Shown here piece by piece: positions 21,840 through 32,919 of a DNA stretch of 64,000 nucleotides. The DNA comes from Luidia sarsii. Taxonomy: Eukaryota > Echinodermata > Asteroidea > Paxillosida > Luidiidae. The notes beneath the pieces are model-generated. The model was not told the DNA's origin, made no database searches, and worked only from the letters and a program-made list of their open reading frames with translations. Location of the stretch: contig OX465120.1 in the NCBI GenBank assembly GCA_949987565.1, positions 1,777,037 to 1,841,036 on the forward strand, written 5' to 3'. The translations under genes were made by a program, and so were the position numbers. Numbering within the stretch: the first letter of the stretch is position 1; the number at the start of each line of letters is the position of its first letter.

Positions 21840-22495
21840 GCAGACCAAACTTAACATGCGCTCGTTCCGAAACGTCAGCCACTGCAGGCGTCCGTTACTC
21901 ACAACACCGACAATTAGTTACGGTACTGACAATTAATAGTCGTGTCGTTTCAGTTTCAGATTTCGGGAAAAAAAAACCACCACCCAACATTCTGCCGTGT
22001 ATAAGCCAACCATGACCACCACTCCACCCTACTACTCACAGAGACGTCACATCGGTTTATGTCCGCCACGTTTGGCAGCCTTGCAGCATTACCTCCCCGT
22101 ACACCAAGACCTTTGGACGCCCCCCCCCCTCACACCGACTTAGTCGGGGGGACGAAAGGGGACGCGGTCCCATCATACATTATCGGGCTCGAACAATAGA
22201 GGGCTCAGCACGCTGTTTACCTGTATGCCCAACAGATCAGTAGAGGCCGTTATATCGGCTACATCCCAATGAATTAAGGTCATTGTATTCTAGATGGCCC
22301 TTTGAGGTCCCCCCTTCTCTTGCTAACACAGTTATAACAGGAAGCGCTGGGGATAACACTCGTCGGCAACGTGGTCAGGCCATGCTGGCCGGGACGTAAC
22401 GTAATCCCGTCGGGGTCCAGGCCGGGGTTAGATGATCCTTTGTGACCAGTCCTCGAAAGAAGTCGGTTTCTAATCGTCAACTTGTCTGGGTGCCT
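21840..22495. other. mixed non-coding stretch with one weak exon-like segment
   Basis: On the minus strand, TAG at 22256-22260 is followed by a 38-bp frame (ADITASTDLLGIQ) that ends in CAG-GTAAAC near 22221. It is isolated, and I do not count it as a gene. The rest is unique sequence of moderate GC content. Confidence 0.3.
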
Positions 22496-22802
22496 GTCTT
22501 TACCCGTTATACCTATGTCTGTCTGTCTGCCTGTCTGCAAGCCTATCCGTCTGTCTACCTGTTACCTATGTCTGCCTGTCTGCAGGCCTGTCCGTCTGTC
22601 TACCTGTTATACCTATTGTCTGTCTGTTTGTCTGCAAGCCGTTTGTCTGTCTATTTATCTATCTGTGATCTGTCTGCCGTTCTGTTTGCTTGCATGATTG
22701 TCCGCCGGTCTGTCTGCCGGCGGTCTGTCTGCCTGTCTGCAGATTAGATGGGAATCCGTAGTACGTGTCTGTCTGCCTGTCTGCAAGCCTGTTCGTTTGC
22801 TA

Positions 22803-22835
<33 letters not shown>

Positions 22836-23545
22836 GCCTGCCGTTCTGTTTGCCCCCAAGACTGACCGCCGGCAGATAGACCGGCGAACAAACATAATTT
22901 TTTTTTATAAGTCGTCTGCTATCTGTTTGTCTGTCTGCCTATCGTTCTCCTTGCCTGCAGATAGACCTGTCTGCCTGTCTGCAGATGGGAACCCATCGTA
23001 CGGTGTCTGTCTGCCTGTCTGGAAGCCTGTTCGTCTGCTGTCTGTTTGTCTCACTGCCTGCCGTTCTCCTCTCCTCCAAGACTGTCCGCCAGTCTATCTG
23101 CCGGCGGTCCGTCTGCCTGTCTGCAGATGGGAACTCATCTTACGGTGTCTGTCTGCAAGCATGTTTGTCTGTCTATCTGTCTGTCTGTTTGTCTGGCTGT
23201 GTCTGCCTGTCGTTCTCCTCTCCTCCAAGACTGTCCGCCAGTCTATCTGCTGGCGGTCCGTCTGCCTGTCTGCAGATGGGAACTCATCTTACGGTGTCTG
23301 TCTGCAAGCATGTTTGTCTGTCTATCTGTCTGTCTGTCTGGTTGTGTCTGCCTGTCGTTCTCCTTGCCTCCAAGACTGTCCGCCAGTCTATCTGCTGGCG
23401 GTCCGTCTGCCTGTCTGCAGATGGGAACTCATCTTACGGTGTCTCTCGGCAAGCATGTTTGTCTGTCTATCTGTCTGCCTCCTTGCCTCCAAGACTGTCC
23501 GTCTGTCTATCTGCCAGCGGTCCGTCTGCCTGTCTGCAGATAATT
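22495..23545. repeat. (TCTG)n-rich repeat with a roughly 145-bp higher-order unit
   Basis: From about 23055, blocks containing TCCTCCAAGACTGTCCGCCA, then CGGTCCGTCTGCCTGTCTGC and GATGGGAACTCATCTTACGG, repeat about four times at roughly 145 bp. Open frames across it are artefacts. Confidence 0.93.
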
Positions 23546-23904
23546 ATGGGCACCCATCGTAAGGGGGGGGGCCGCAGTCCATGCGTTGTGATTTCGTGCT
23601 GCGCGTATCACCCATCGTCCTGCGATTGATGGCTGGCTCACGATCAGTGAGTTTCGGGGTGCCGCAATCGGGCAACCACGCACGAGCTCGTCGGCCGTTC
23701 GGTCCCGTATACAATTCAGGCTGTCCCCCCCCCCTCCCCCCCCCTCTCCCCCTCTCCCCCAACCCCGCTCCCAGCTCCCCTCTTTCCTCGTCCAAGCCAC
23801 ACCAGGCCCGAGCTCGTCAAACCTGGCTCCTTGTTTTCAGAAAAAAGGAACTATCGAGAAACCTTTCGTGCTCACCCTTACCCCCCAGCTAGTTATTATC
23901 GTTC

Positions 23905-24045
23905 TTCGTCTCCTGAAGACGAACAGAGAGTACACTGATCGAAACGTCGTGTTCCTACGGTTCTTTTCAGAACCACGCTTAATACTCACAAAAGAGAATT
24001 TACATGGTGACACCGCAAACCTAATTATCCTGCTATGCTCACCAT
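23905..24045 (+). mobile_element. dispersed element tail with a hammerhead-like core (family B), copy 1
   Basis: CTGAAGA (23913-23919), an imperfect 6-bp stem (GAACAG / CTGATC) and GAAACGTC (23941-23948) are followed by GGTTCTTTTCAGAACCACGC, then ACAAAAGAGAATTTACATGG and CACCGCAAACC. The same order of blocks is found at 42300-42475, 49145-49275 and 58385-58510. Confidence 0.6.
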
Positions 24046-24229
24046 CATGCAAACCTTCAGATGTCGTTCTTCTAAATTTGTTTTGATCTTATTTAGTATA
24101 AGGCATGGGTCTTTTTCTTATGACAAAAGATTCTTGGTGTTTTTTCTTTAAGTTGTTTTCAAGGCAGGCAACTGAATTGGAGGCGAGCGACTGTATTGCG
24201 TGTAGCTTTAAGGTTTCTCTAAACCCGAA

Positions 24230-24250
24230 CCCTGTCTGTCTGGTTGTCTG

Positions 24251-24299
<49 letters not shown>

Positions 24300-24600
24300 G
24301 ACTATGTGTTAGTCTATTGGCCGCTTCTTCGATTCGGGAAACGCTACGCGCTTACACTGTCTATCTGTCTGTCTTGTTGCCAATCTGTTTGCCAGTCTAT
24401 TATGACTGTTTGGCTTTTTGCCTGCCTGCAAGTTTGCCCGCCTGTTCGTCCGTCTGGGTATTATAATGTCTACCTGTTACCTGTGTGTATGTATGACTGT
24501 CTGCAAACCTAATATCTTCTTTCTGTCTCTCTATCTGTGTGTCTGTGTCTGTCTGTGTATCTGTTTGTCTGTCGGTATGTCTCTGTTATGTCTGTCTGGC
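24230..24600. repeat. (TCTG)n-rich stretch
   Basis: (TCTG)n core at 24232-24300, then degenerate CTGTCTG/CTGCCTG sequence. Confidence 0.9.
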
Positions 24601-24609
24601 TGCCATTAT

Positions 24610-25690
24610 AAAAAAGGACTCCTCCTTGAAACACATTGCCTGTAAATTACCACACGAGTCTTAAGTAACTCTTTTAAGAACCTGCTTTGTACTCGATGCG
24701 ATTCTTGCAATAGGGCACCGTCTTCAGTCATCACAATGAAGCATTCTCCGCCCTAGACGGGCGAATCGTGAACGATCCGCTGTGCACCTCAAACCTTTGG
24801 TCAAGTCAACGGCTCTTCTCAGAGCCACACACTCCCTCCAAAAAAAAGAAGATAACGCATACGGTGTCACAACGGCTAACATTCTGATCAAACGGTGGCC
24901 GAACGTCCACCGAACAGCCGTCGGTTAAAGAGAACGGTCGATTGAAAACCTGTTCTGTTATTTAGCGTTAGCTTCAAAAGGCGGAACTTTCCGGCGCTCT
25001 TCATTCAATTTCAACTGAGCAGAAGAAGCGGTGCCCCCCTTAAAAAAAAAAATTAAAAAAAAATCCAAGCAGAGCAGAACTTTGCAGCACCCGTATAAAC
25101 CGTGTGTAATGACACGGGCCGTTAATGAGCGACCGAGTGCATCAGGGGATGAATATTAGTTGGAAGGGGAAGGCCTTGAGAAAGAAAAAAAGACCCCGGG
25201 AGACAGTACAATGGGCCGCGCGACAGTGCGCACACTGCGTACGCTAACAGTGCGGCGTTTGAACAATACGCTTCAATGAATAATTACTTAGCCTAGACTG
25301 GCCACCAGTCCAGCCCGCGCGAAGTTCTAGGAGCTCTAAAACCCTGATGAAACTGTCTTCGCAATAAAGTAATTGTTCCCCAACGAAAAAAAATGAAACT
25401 GGTTGCTGTCGTGAACGACTGAATATCGTAGTTCTGAAGGACTTAGAGAGGTTTTTTCTATTCTATCTAGCCGAGTTCGTTCTCTTTTCAAAAGAAAACG
25501 CATGTTTACTCGCAGTTAGTTTAACATTCAGGCGTGTTTTTGTCATGCGATGTATAATTTATGGGAAGGAGAATTGTTAGCTGTACTATATAGAAAAAGT
25601 GGGAGTTGAACAATAAAAGACTGGGTGAATTAATAATTGTCAGTTCTGTCTGGACCGGGTCGTAGAGAAGCGGAGGGACTGGGACGAAGT
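24610..25690. other. mostly unique sequence with a degenerate family B copy
   Basis: The segment 24715-24875 keeps the order of family B blocks (CGGCTCTTCTCAGAGCCACA, then CACTCCCTCC and ACGGTGTCAC) but its core is decayed. No exon is supported in the rest. Confidence 0.45.
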
Positions 25691-25694
25691 CTAG

Positions 25695-25738
25695 GATCCC
25701 CTTCGTCCGGTCGACGGACTCCAACAAAGCCCACAAAG
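25695..25738 (+). CDS. candidate 44-bp exon of an unrecognised plus-strand gene
   Basis: CTAG precedes GATCCC and a donor (AAAG then GTAACG) follows. Phase 0 reading gives DPLRPVDGLQQSPQ and leaves two bases. These join in frame to the candidate exon at 26075-26135. The acceptor lacks a pyrimidine tract. The opposite strand also has a long frame across both exons, so strand assignment is tentative. Confidence 0.28.
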
Positions 25739-26074
25739 GTAACGTGTCACGCCGGCTGTGTGTTTTGTTTGGATGGTTGACGGTGGTGGTGTGGTGGTGG
25801 CGGTGGTTGTATAGCGGTGGTGGATGAGAGAGAGATAGGGGGTTACCCGTGTGATCCTCCGCATAATGTAGACGGCTGTCCTCTCAACACAAACGTGTGT
25901 ACTAGTCTGGTGATTCCCTTCGGTCTCGAACTGCCTCGAAGCAGAGCGAGACCCGAGGAAGTTTCGATTACAAAGAGGAGGAAGAAGAAGAAGAAGAGAA
26001 AGAGAGATCTGACCGAGGAATCGTTTGGCGGGCCAGCGGGTCACTTCTTGCCGTTTGCCTGACGTGGCGTGCAG

Positions 26075-26135
26075 CACGGAACGACCGTTTTCAACCACTC
26101 CCAGCCCATACGAAACTGTGGACGCTGACTGGCAG
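26075..26135 (+). CDS. candidate 61-bp exon of an unrecognised plus-strand gene
   Basis: Acceptor GGCGTGCAG and donor GGCAG-GTAAGA (consensus) bracket one open frame, TERPFSTTPSPYETVDADWQ, ending in phase 0. Joined to the upstream candidate it reads QQSPQ-STERPFSTTPSPYE. The Ser/Thr/Pro-rich peptide with YETVDADW looks like a disordered signalling segment, perhaps cytoplasmic, but no family is recognisable. Confidence 0.35.
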
Positions 26136-26199
26136 GTAAGACCTAGAGGTGTAGCTGCCCACTGGGCCACCCGTTAAACGTCTGAGGAGGGAAGATGGC

Positions 26200-26725
26200 C
26201 AGTCCTGAATCCTTCGTCTCCTCCTCCTTCTCATCTTCTTCTCCTTCGTTTCCTTCTCGTCCTCCTTCTCTTCCACTACTCCTTCTCCTCCTTCTATTTC
26301 TCATTCTCCTACCCCTTCTCCCTCTCCTTCCGTCTCCTTCTCCTTCGCCGTCTCCTTCTCCTTTTCCTTCCGTCTCCTTCTACTTTTCCTTCCGGCTCCT
26401 TCTTCTTCTCCCTCTCTCCCTCTCCCCTTTCTCCTTCTCCCTCTCCTCCTCCTTCCTCTCCTCCTTCCCTTTCCCTTTCTCCTTCTCCTCCTCCCTCCCT
26501 TCCCCTTCTCATTCCCCTTTCCTTATCTCCTTCACCCTCTCCCCCTTCTCCTTCTCCTTCCCCTTCTCCCTCTCCTCTTCCTCTTTCTCCTTCCCTCTCC
26601 TCCTCCTCCTCTTTCTCCTCCTCCTTCTCCTTCTCTCCCCTTCTCCTCCTTCCCCTCCTCCTTCTCCTCCTCTCCCCTCTCCTTCTCCTTCTTCCTCTCC
26701 CCCTCCTTCTCCGTCTCCTAACCAT
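26200..26725. repeat. (CTCCTT)n pyrimidine tract
   Basis: CT-rich low-complexity sequence. The Ser/Pro/Leu frame of 178 codons is an artefact. Confidence 0.93.
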
Positions 26726-26739
26726 AACTAAAGTAAAGT

Positions 26740-27475
26740 TGCAGACTCAAAAAAAAAATCGACTGACAACTCCGAGATCACACGGAGTCTTATAAGGGCT
26801 CGGCGTGCAGTGGTTACTCTCCTATTATACCAGACCCTACTCCAAAGACAGACTGAGAAACGTCCTGTCCCGTAGGGAAGGCGCCTTGAGCTAGCTGCCA
26901 CCGTAACGTCACGTCCGTGTTGATCATGAGTCTGTAGCGCTTTTAATTGTTGAGTGTGTGTACATGTACTGTACAGTGCAGCCTAATAGCCAAGCATGGA
27001 GCACGTTTCATATAAATCCAACGCAGTATAATATGCTCGCATTCTGCACGGATTGCGGTTTTTTTTCACACAGGGGCACAAAAGTAGCGGGCGACTATTT
27101 TTCTTTCTTATTGATCTGTGAAAATGATAATCGGGGACCAATATCCACCGAATTTCGGGCGAACTAAGGGGTATACTTTACCCCCCTGGTCGACTCTTCA
27201 TTATTGTATGCGTCATACGATAGCCAACATTTGTATTGTTAAACTATACGCATACACAACATACGTAGTATACGATATTAATGGGTTCACCACATTGGTG
27301 ATGTCATGAGTATTTTCAGTATCCGACTTGTATAAAACCAGATCACGGACAATACCATTACATTCCTGGAAAAAAAAAACATGTTAGTCATCCGTGTTGA
27401 CATTGGTTACCCAGATAATATGAGGGTTTGTTATTGTGTATTATTATTTTTGTATATCACACAACAAACGTTAGA
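26740..27475. other. non-coding stretch, nothing recognised
   Basis: Unique AT-leaning sequence with no exon-like frame bounded by good splice sites. Confidence 0.5.
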
Positions 27476-27480
27476 GGGCC

Positions 27481-27518
27481 TGGCGTTTCGATCCTAGCAG
27501 GATTTTAATCAAAGGCAG
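27481..27518 (-). repeat. GATCGAAACGTC dispersed motif (family A)
   Basis: Minus strand: TGCCTTTGATT, then CCTGCTAGGATCGAAACGCC. One of about ten copies in the window. Confidence 0.7.
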
Positions 27519-27529
27519 ACTGACAAGGG

Positions 27530-28140
27530 CATACACAGACAGTCAGGGGAAGGAAAGCCCTGACACACACGACAGAGGAAGGACAAAAAAAGGGAAGGGA
27601 GTGGGTTGCAGATGTAAACCAGGGGAAGGGGGGGGGGTCAAAGGGAAAACATTTCACAAAAGGGTGGGGATAATAGCGAGAAATATGCCTGTAAAATTAA
27701 TGTCAGAGGACTTCCGAGTTTTAAAGAGTACTGCCACGCGTTGCTCCATCATGATACCTGCGTTTTTCTCTCGACACTTGTTGTTGTTTTTTGTATTGAC
27801 GGCCTGCAAGGTCGTAATAATCATTAGGCCGAAAATGGTGCAAACTGCCTAGTGACAAAAAAAAGACCAAAACTCAAAATGCACAAATGAGGATAGCATG
27901 ACGTTTCGATCCATTTAAGGTCGATTAACCATTAACCCTCCCACTAAAGATGGAGTGTTTGAGCAAGGTTTGCCCATCGCAAGACCACACGTATACACTA
28001 TATACCCACAGGCAAACTAATGTGAGTCATGGTTTTACGAGTGGCCCAACGCTATTGTGACTCTATCGTATTGCCCTCACACAGTGAACGACCGGACAAA
28101 TAGCCCCCCATCTCCATCGCTTTACAACGGTCCGAACTAT
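27530..28140. other. non-coding stretch, nothing recognised
   Basis: Unique sequence. A minus-strand AATAAAGG at about 28157-28164 follows a weak terminal-exon-like frame (LRSLTGEDWKTRRQRRG) after GACTTGCAG near 28262. This is too weak to call a gene. Confidence 0.35.
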
Positions 28141-28840
28141 TACGCAACATTACGCCCCTTTATTGTCACAATATTGTCTACGGAGGCCTAGATTAGACAT
28201 TCCCATCCCACGGCGTTGTCTCCTAGTCTTCCAGTCTTCGCCCGTCAGACTTCGGAGCTGCAAGTCAAACAACCTCGACCGCACGTACTTAACGAAGACA
28301 AAACAAAAAAGGATCCAGGAAAAAAAATATCCCAAATACACGGAGTGAGGCGGAGGCAAAGTCGATGTTTACTCTCCTCACCTTGGGGCGAAAAACAAGT
28401 CCCCCTTTAAAACTTTCAGAGAAAGAGAAGAAAGACAAACGGTCCCCAAAGTGTTAATGACCTGAAAAAAAGTTCGGCAGCGCTATTGAAAGACCAAACA
28501 CGAATCCAGCGCAAGTATTCTTGCGGACGCTTATAATTGCAGGGTGGACATAGGCGAGTGGTTATATTTGCTGAGCCAAAGAACCTCCTGATGACACAGC
28601 CGTGATGCACGGCCAATATACCCTCTGGTCAAGATCCGAAATCCCTTCCCAAAACGCACACACACACACACACGGTTGTATAGGACGTGCGAGACCACCG
28701 TCAAACGCAGCAAACAATGTTTGGAGTACAGATCTCGATCCCTGTTTACGAATAGTACTGGACCAGTTCGATATGTGGTGAGTGTTGGGATTTGTTCTCC
28801 TTTTGAGAAAACCATTTGTTTTCTCTCTCCAAACGGACTT

Positions 28841-29170
28841 TGCCTTTGAGAAAGGTTCTGCTAGGATCGAAACGTCAGGCCCTCAAACTTTTTGAGTTTT
28901 ATGTATTGCGGGTCGTCTTAGTCGGTGAGCAGTTTGCAACATTTTTTTTCCCTTTGATCTCTCCCTACCAGCTTTACTCTTTGTCCTTAATTGTTTCTCA
29001 TCCGTGTCCTATTCACTCTCTTCCTCCTTCCTTCGTGTACATGTATCTGTGTTGTACTTGTCACTTTGCCTTTGAGAAAGGTCCTGCTAGGATCGAAACG
29101 TCAGGCCCACTAAATTTTAAGATTTACATTTTGGTAATTTTAGTCAGTAAGCAGTTTGCAACATTTTTGT
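28841..29170 (+). mobile_element. two direct copies of the family A element tail, about 224 bp apart
   Basis: TGCCTTTGAGAAAGGTTCTG, then CTAGGATCGAAACGTCAGGC, at 28841 is repeated at 29066. Each is followed by a TTTT-rich segment ending GAGCAGTTTGCAACATTTTT. The interval contains CCTTCCTTCGTGTACATGTA, which also precedes the copy at 38456 (minus). The direct, near-tandem layout resembles the repeated ends of some retroelements. Confidence 0.65.
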
Positions 29171-29317
29171 ATATCACTTTAAGTTTTTTTTTTGTATTAA
29201 CTTCAAACGGACACACGTTAGTTCAAATTGGTTCAGCAGTTTTAAAGGAGTTTGGGAAATCATTTTAAAGCGAATTTGGTGGGGTTTAAAAAAAAAAGTT
29301 TCAAAAAGGCCCTTTAA

Positions 29318-29689
29318 AGCCCCTACACAACATTGGTAAGATCGAAAAACAGAAAATGTTCTCAGATTTACATGAAACTCATACAGTTTGAAGTTGGTTA
29401 TAGTAGAAACCTCTCACTGAAATATTTCTGCATAAAATGTTGTATTTTGGGAGAAATGAGTAAAAGAAAAAGTTTACGTCTCACCGAGATCTAAACTATT
29501 TTTCGGTACAGTACGGCATTGAATGCTGCATTTTCGTGAAAAAGAAATGAAGTGGTTTTCACGAATTTCTCGAGACTCGGTTGGCGGATTGAGCTGAAAT
29601 TTTCACAGGTGTGCTATTTCATTCATTATGTTGGATCAGACAACGTATGGATGCTATTCTTTGACCTCGACCAATGTTGTGTAGGGGCT
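29318..29689 (+). mobile_element. TTAA-flanked MITE, AGCCCCTACACAACATTGGT family, copy 2
   Basis: The left end TTAA-AGCCCCTACACAACATTGG and the right end CCAATGTTGTGTAGGGGCT are nearly perfect inverted repeats over 20 bp. The right flank (TTATTTAA) keeps only a decayed TTAA. The orientation is opposite to that of 12232-12638. Confidence 0.85.
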
Positions 29690-29762
29690 TATTTAAAAGT
29701 GTTCTTCAAAAAAGGAACCAGTATCCTTCCTTTATTTGATTCAAGAAGAGGAAAACAAAATT

Positions 29763-29860
29763 AGCGGGCCAGACGTTTCGATCCCCGATTTATCTCTCTC
29801 TAAGGAACCCTGGGTCCGAGAAAGGCATCCCGCTGTGAGGATCCAAACGTCTGGTCCTTT
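29763..29860. repeat. two family A motifs facing each other
   Basis: The minus-strand copy GGGGATCGAAACGTCTGGCC (29764-29783) and the plus-strand copy GAGGATCCAAACGTCTGGTC (29838-29857) face each other around CTAAGGAACCCTGGGTCCGA. They form a foldback. Confidence 0.65.
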
Positions 29861-29863
29861 AGA

Positions 29864-29903
29864 TGTTTTTTTTTTTTTTTTTTTTTTTTTGGGGGGGGGG
29901 GGG
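29864..29903. repeat. poly-T followed by poly-G
   Basis: About 25 T then about 14 G. This could be a retroposon tail joined to a G run, or an assembly-sensitive homopolymer. Confidence 0.8.
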
Positions 29904-30065
29904 GAGTGATGTGCCCAAATCGATTTTGATTGATAGCGCACGGACCAGCGACTTCGGGGTGCTAGAATTCGTCAAATCGATTGCCCGTCTCATTGTTCGC
30001 CCGTTACGATTTAATTTCCATTCATTCATTACCGCAGGTTTCTCAATTTATTATACAACCTCAAG

Positions 30066-30341
30066 AGTGAATAATTGACTAGGGGTGAAAACCGCTCCAA
30101 AAATGCCAGAACCGCTCAAGAAGAGTGAAAAACGCTGTGCAAGATGTGAAAACAGTCAGAGTGGAGTGAAATCCCACTCTTGAAAGAAGCCATATGGAGG
30201 ACCACTCGAAAAAAAAGAAAAAGTTGTCCTCCGTATGGCTTCTTATAGAGTGGTGTTCTTCGCAGTTTCCACTCCTTTTTACAGTGGTTTTCTTGAGGAA
30301 TTTGCAATCTCAGAGCGAGTGGATTATTCACAGAGAGTATG
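30066..30341 (-). mobile_element. foldback MITE-like element, family D copy 2
   Basis: It shares GAGTGAATAATT / GTGGATTATTCAC ends and internal AACCGCTC, AAGAGTG and TTCCACTC blocks with 818-1135, in the opposite orientation. The centre is a clean hairpin: AGAAGCCATATGGAGGAC pairs with GTCCTCCGTATGGCTTCT. Confidence 0.65.
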
Positions 30342-30349
30342 ATTTCTGG

Positions 30350-30960
30350 GCCTTTATAGATAATTAATAGTTAATGTTAATTAATCTACGCGCGCACAAA
30401 ACAAACACTAGACAGAGACTAAGAGGGGTATTTTATTTTTCCTTGGGGGGTAATTAGTGTGACGCTAGCCACTGAGGGAAACGGGGACTCTCCCAGTTTT
30501 GGTTTGATTCTGTTGTCTCTATTTCTGTTAGTGACGATGGGAAAAATAACACACGACGCATTCAGTCTTCGGCACGTAACAGAGTGATGACGTTTTTCCC
30601 AAGGCCCGCGAAATTCGAAAACGAACACAAGAGGGCGCCTTGCAATTAATTTAAATAAACGCAATACATTATGTCTGTCACATTAGCAAAAACTCTAATC
30701 GGCTAAGGCCACTAAAATTGAAAAGAACCTGAGAGATGAAGGTCCAAACTACAATATTATTCAGTGTATATATCTACGAGAAGTGAGAAACTTTTGGGTG
30801 TGGGATAATTGGCTTCAAAAGTGACTGTTTCTGTACAGTATTCAATGATAGCTCGATTTAGTGTTCTGCACCCCTCAGCATCCCCCCCCCCCAAAAAGGG
30901 GACCCCCTCCCCCCCCCCCCGTAATTATGTCGGGAGCGGGTGTTAAACGGGTCTAAATTG
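30350..30960. other. non-coding stretch, nothing recognised
   Basis: Unique AT-rich sequence. C and G runs are found near 30880-30920. Confidence 0.5.
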
Positions 30961-30971
30961 TTTGCATACAC

Positions 30972-31054
30972 CTTGGGAACGTCCTTGAGGTGTCGGCCGG
31001 ACAGACTGCTTCTCACGCCGCGAATTTCGGACCACGTCATCATCACCGCTATAC
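30972..31054 (-). CDS. weak candidate 83-bp exon
   Basis: On the minus strand a strong polypyrimidine-poor but A-rich AAAAAAACAG precedes 83 bp ending in CCCAAG-GTGTAT. Two frames are open (YSGDDDVVRNSRREKQSVRP and IAVMMTWSEIRGVRSSLSGR), so the coding assignment is ambiguous. No protein family is recognised. Confidence 0.22.
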
Positions 31055-31095
31055 CTGTTTTTTTGTTTTGTCTTCTTCTTCCTCGTCTGGTTGAA

Positions 31096-31447
31096 AGCCC
31101 CTATACACAACACTGATCGAGGTCAAAGAATAGCATTCATACGTTGTCTGATCCAACATATTATGTCAGCTTAATCCGCCAAACGAGTCTCGAGAGAATC
31201 GTGAAAACCGCTTCATTTTGTTTCGCGAAAATGCAGCATTCAATTTCGACGTCGTACTGTTCCGAAAAGTAGTTTAGATCTCGGTGAGACGTAAACTATT
31301 TCTTTTACTCATTTCTCCCAAAATACACCATTCTAAGCAGAAGTAATTCGGTGAGAGGTTTCTACTACATGTATAACCATCTTCAACCTGTATAAGTTTC
31401 ATGTAAATCTGTGAACGTTTCTGTTTTTCGATCTTACAAAAATGTTA
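31096..31447 (-). mobile_element. TTAA-family MITE, AGCCCCTACACAACATTGGT family, copy 3
   Basis: It starts AGCCCCTATACACAACACTG and shares the same internal blocks (GATCTCGGTGAGACGT, AAAATGCAGCATTCAA, ATGTAAATCTGTGAACGTTT) as the copy at 12232-12638. The right end is decayed. Confidence 0.8.
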
Positions 31448-32154
31448 CAAAAAAGGGATTTAATCTGTCATCGGAACGGCGCCGCTTCAGATCTAGGTGC
31501 GCGATCGATCGAGCGCGCGACGGTCGCTCGTCGAAATCCGCGGATTTTCGATCTGTTGTGTCGGCCTGCTTATTTAGCCGAGGATTCTTTTCTTTCTTTC
31601 AAGGTCATGTTTCTTTCTTTCTGTGTGTGCCTTTGCTGTGTAGAACATCGTTGTGCAGACTGAGCAGAAGGGAAAATCGAATACACGGAAAAGAGGGTCC
31701 ACGCTTCCATCCTGAAGTAGGCTATCACTAGAAACTTTCTCGGAGGGGGTAAACGTCTGTGGAACTTCAAGCCAGCGCATCCAAGGTAAAAAAGAAGAAG
31801 TCTATTTCTAGATATAGCATTGTGTTTGCGTCCAGTTATTCAATGCATGGAATTCAACATACCTTCCCAGGGATCTGTCCCTCTCCGCCCCCCCCCCCAC
31901 GAGTAAGGGAACCTGGGACCTCCTGTTGAATGTGCGAGGTCGTCATGTTGTGGACGGGCATTCACGAGTCTGTCATGTTATCGTATACATTGCTTACATC
32001 ATGGTTACACAATACACAATGCAGTCACGGCCTTATTCACCCCGGGGGGTTAACATGTGCTTAGGAGCGTTATTATGGGGGCACGGTTATTGTATCATTA
32101 TCATTGCGCCTCTGTACGAACCTGTATTAGGGAAAAGTCGAAAAAAAAACTCTC

Positions 32155-32560
32155 ATACCGTACGTACGACATCTGTATCGTCCGAACGAATTATATCTCG
32201 ATCGTTCGTACGACTTATATCTCGTTCGTACGACTCAGTCTCGTACGTACGACTTATATCTCGTACGAACGACTTATATATCGTACGTACGACTTATATC
32301 TCGTACGTACGACTTATATCTCGTACGTACGACTTATATCTCGTACGTACGACTTATATCTCGTACGTACGAGTTATATCTCGTACGTACGACTTATATC
32401 TCGTACGTACGAGTTATATCTCGTACGTACGACTTATATCTCGTACGTACGACTTATGTCTCGTACGTATACGCAGGGTACAACTTATGTCTCGTACGTA
32501 TACGACTTATGTCTCGTACGTACACGACTTATAAAAAATGTCCCACGAGTACGCGACTTA
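32155..32560. repeat. 20-bp array of the self-complementary motif TCGTACGTACGA
   Basis: About 20 units of CTCGTACGTACGACTTATAT. Each unit contains the perfect 12-bp palindrome TCGTACGTACGA with four CpG sites. Units are almost identical in the centre and diverge at both ends (TCGTTCGTACGA, GTACGTATACG). Confidence 0.95.
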
Positions 32561-32564
32561 ACTC

Positions 32565-32915
32565 GTCTGTACGAGATATAAGTCGTACGTACGACATGAT
32601 ACGTCGTTCGTACGACATGATACGTCGTACGTACGGCATACAAGTCGTGCATACGATATAAATGCCCTATGCACGACTTGTATGCCGTTCGTACGACTTA
32701 CCGTATATCTCGTACGCACGTACGAGGTAAGCCATGTTCCCACGGGATTGTATTCATAATTTATAAGTCGTACGTACCAGATAGAAGATAGAAAATTTAA
32801 CTCGTACAATCATCATAGTACAGTTTACAAGTGAAATCGTATACGCATGGGACATTATTCATAAGTTGTTACGAACGAGATAGGCTCAGCCTAGTATAAG
32901 TCATACGTACGACTA
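32565..32915. repeat. inverted, diverged copies of the CGTACG unit
   Basis: ACGAGATATAAGTCGTACGT and later ATAAGTCGTACGTAC / ATAAGTCATACGTACGAC are reverse-complement copies of the preceding array, so the region as a whole can fold back. Confidence 0.85.
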
Positions 32916-32919
32916 CGAT

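Noticed and set aside
22221..22258. 38-bp minus-strand exon-like segment
   Set aside because: Splice signals are present, but it is isolated, very short and next to simple repeats.
25691..26170. 159-codon minus-strand frame
   Set aside because: It runs through a CTT repeat and has no splice or start context. The plus-strand exon pair explains the region at least as well.
28150..28359. Minus-strand terminal exon ending near AATAAAGG
   Set aside because: A decent acceptor exists, but the frame is short, starts in unsupported sequence and has no partner exon.
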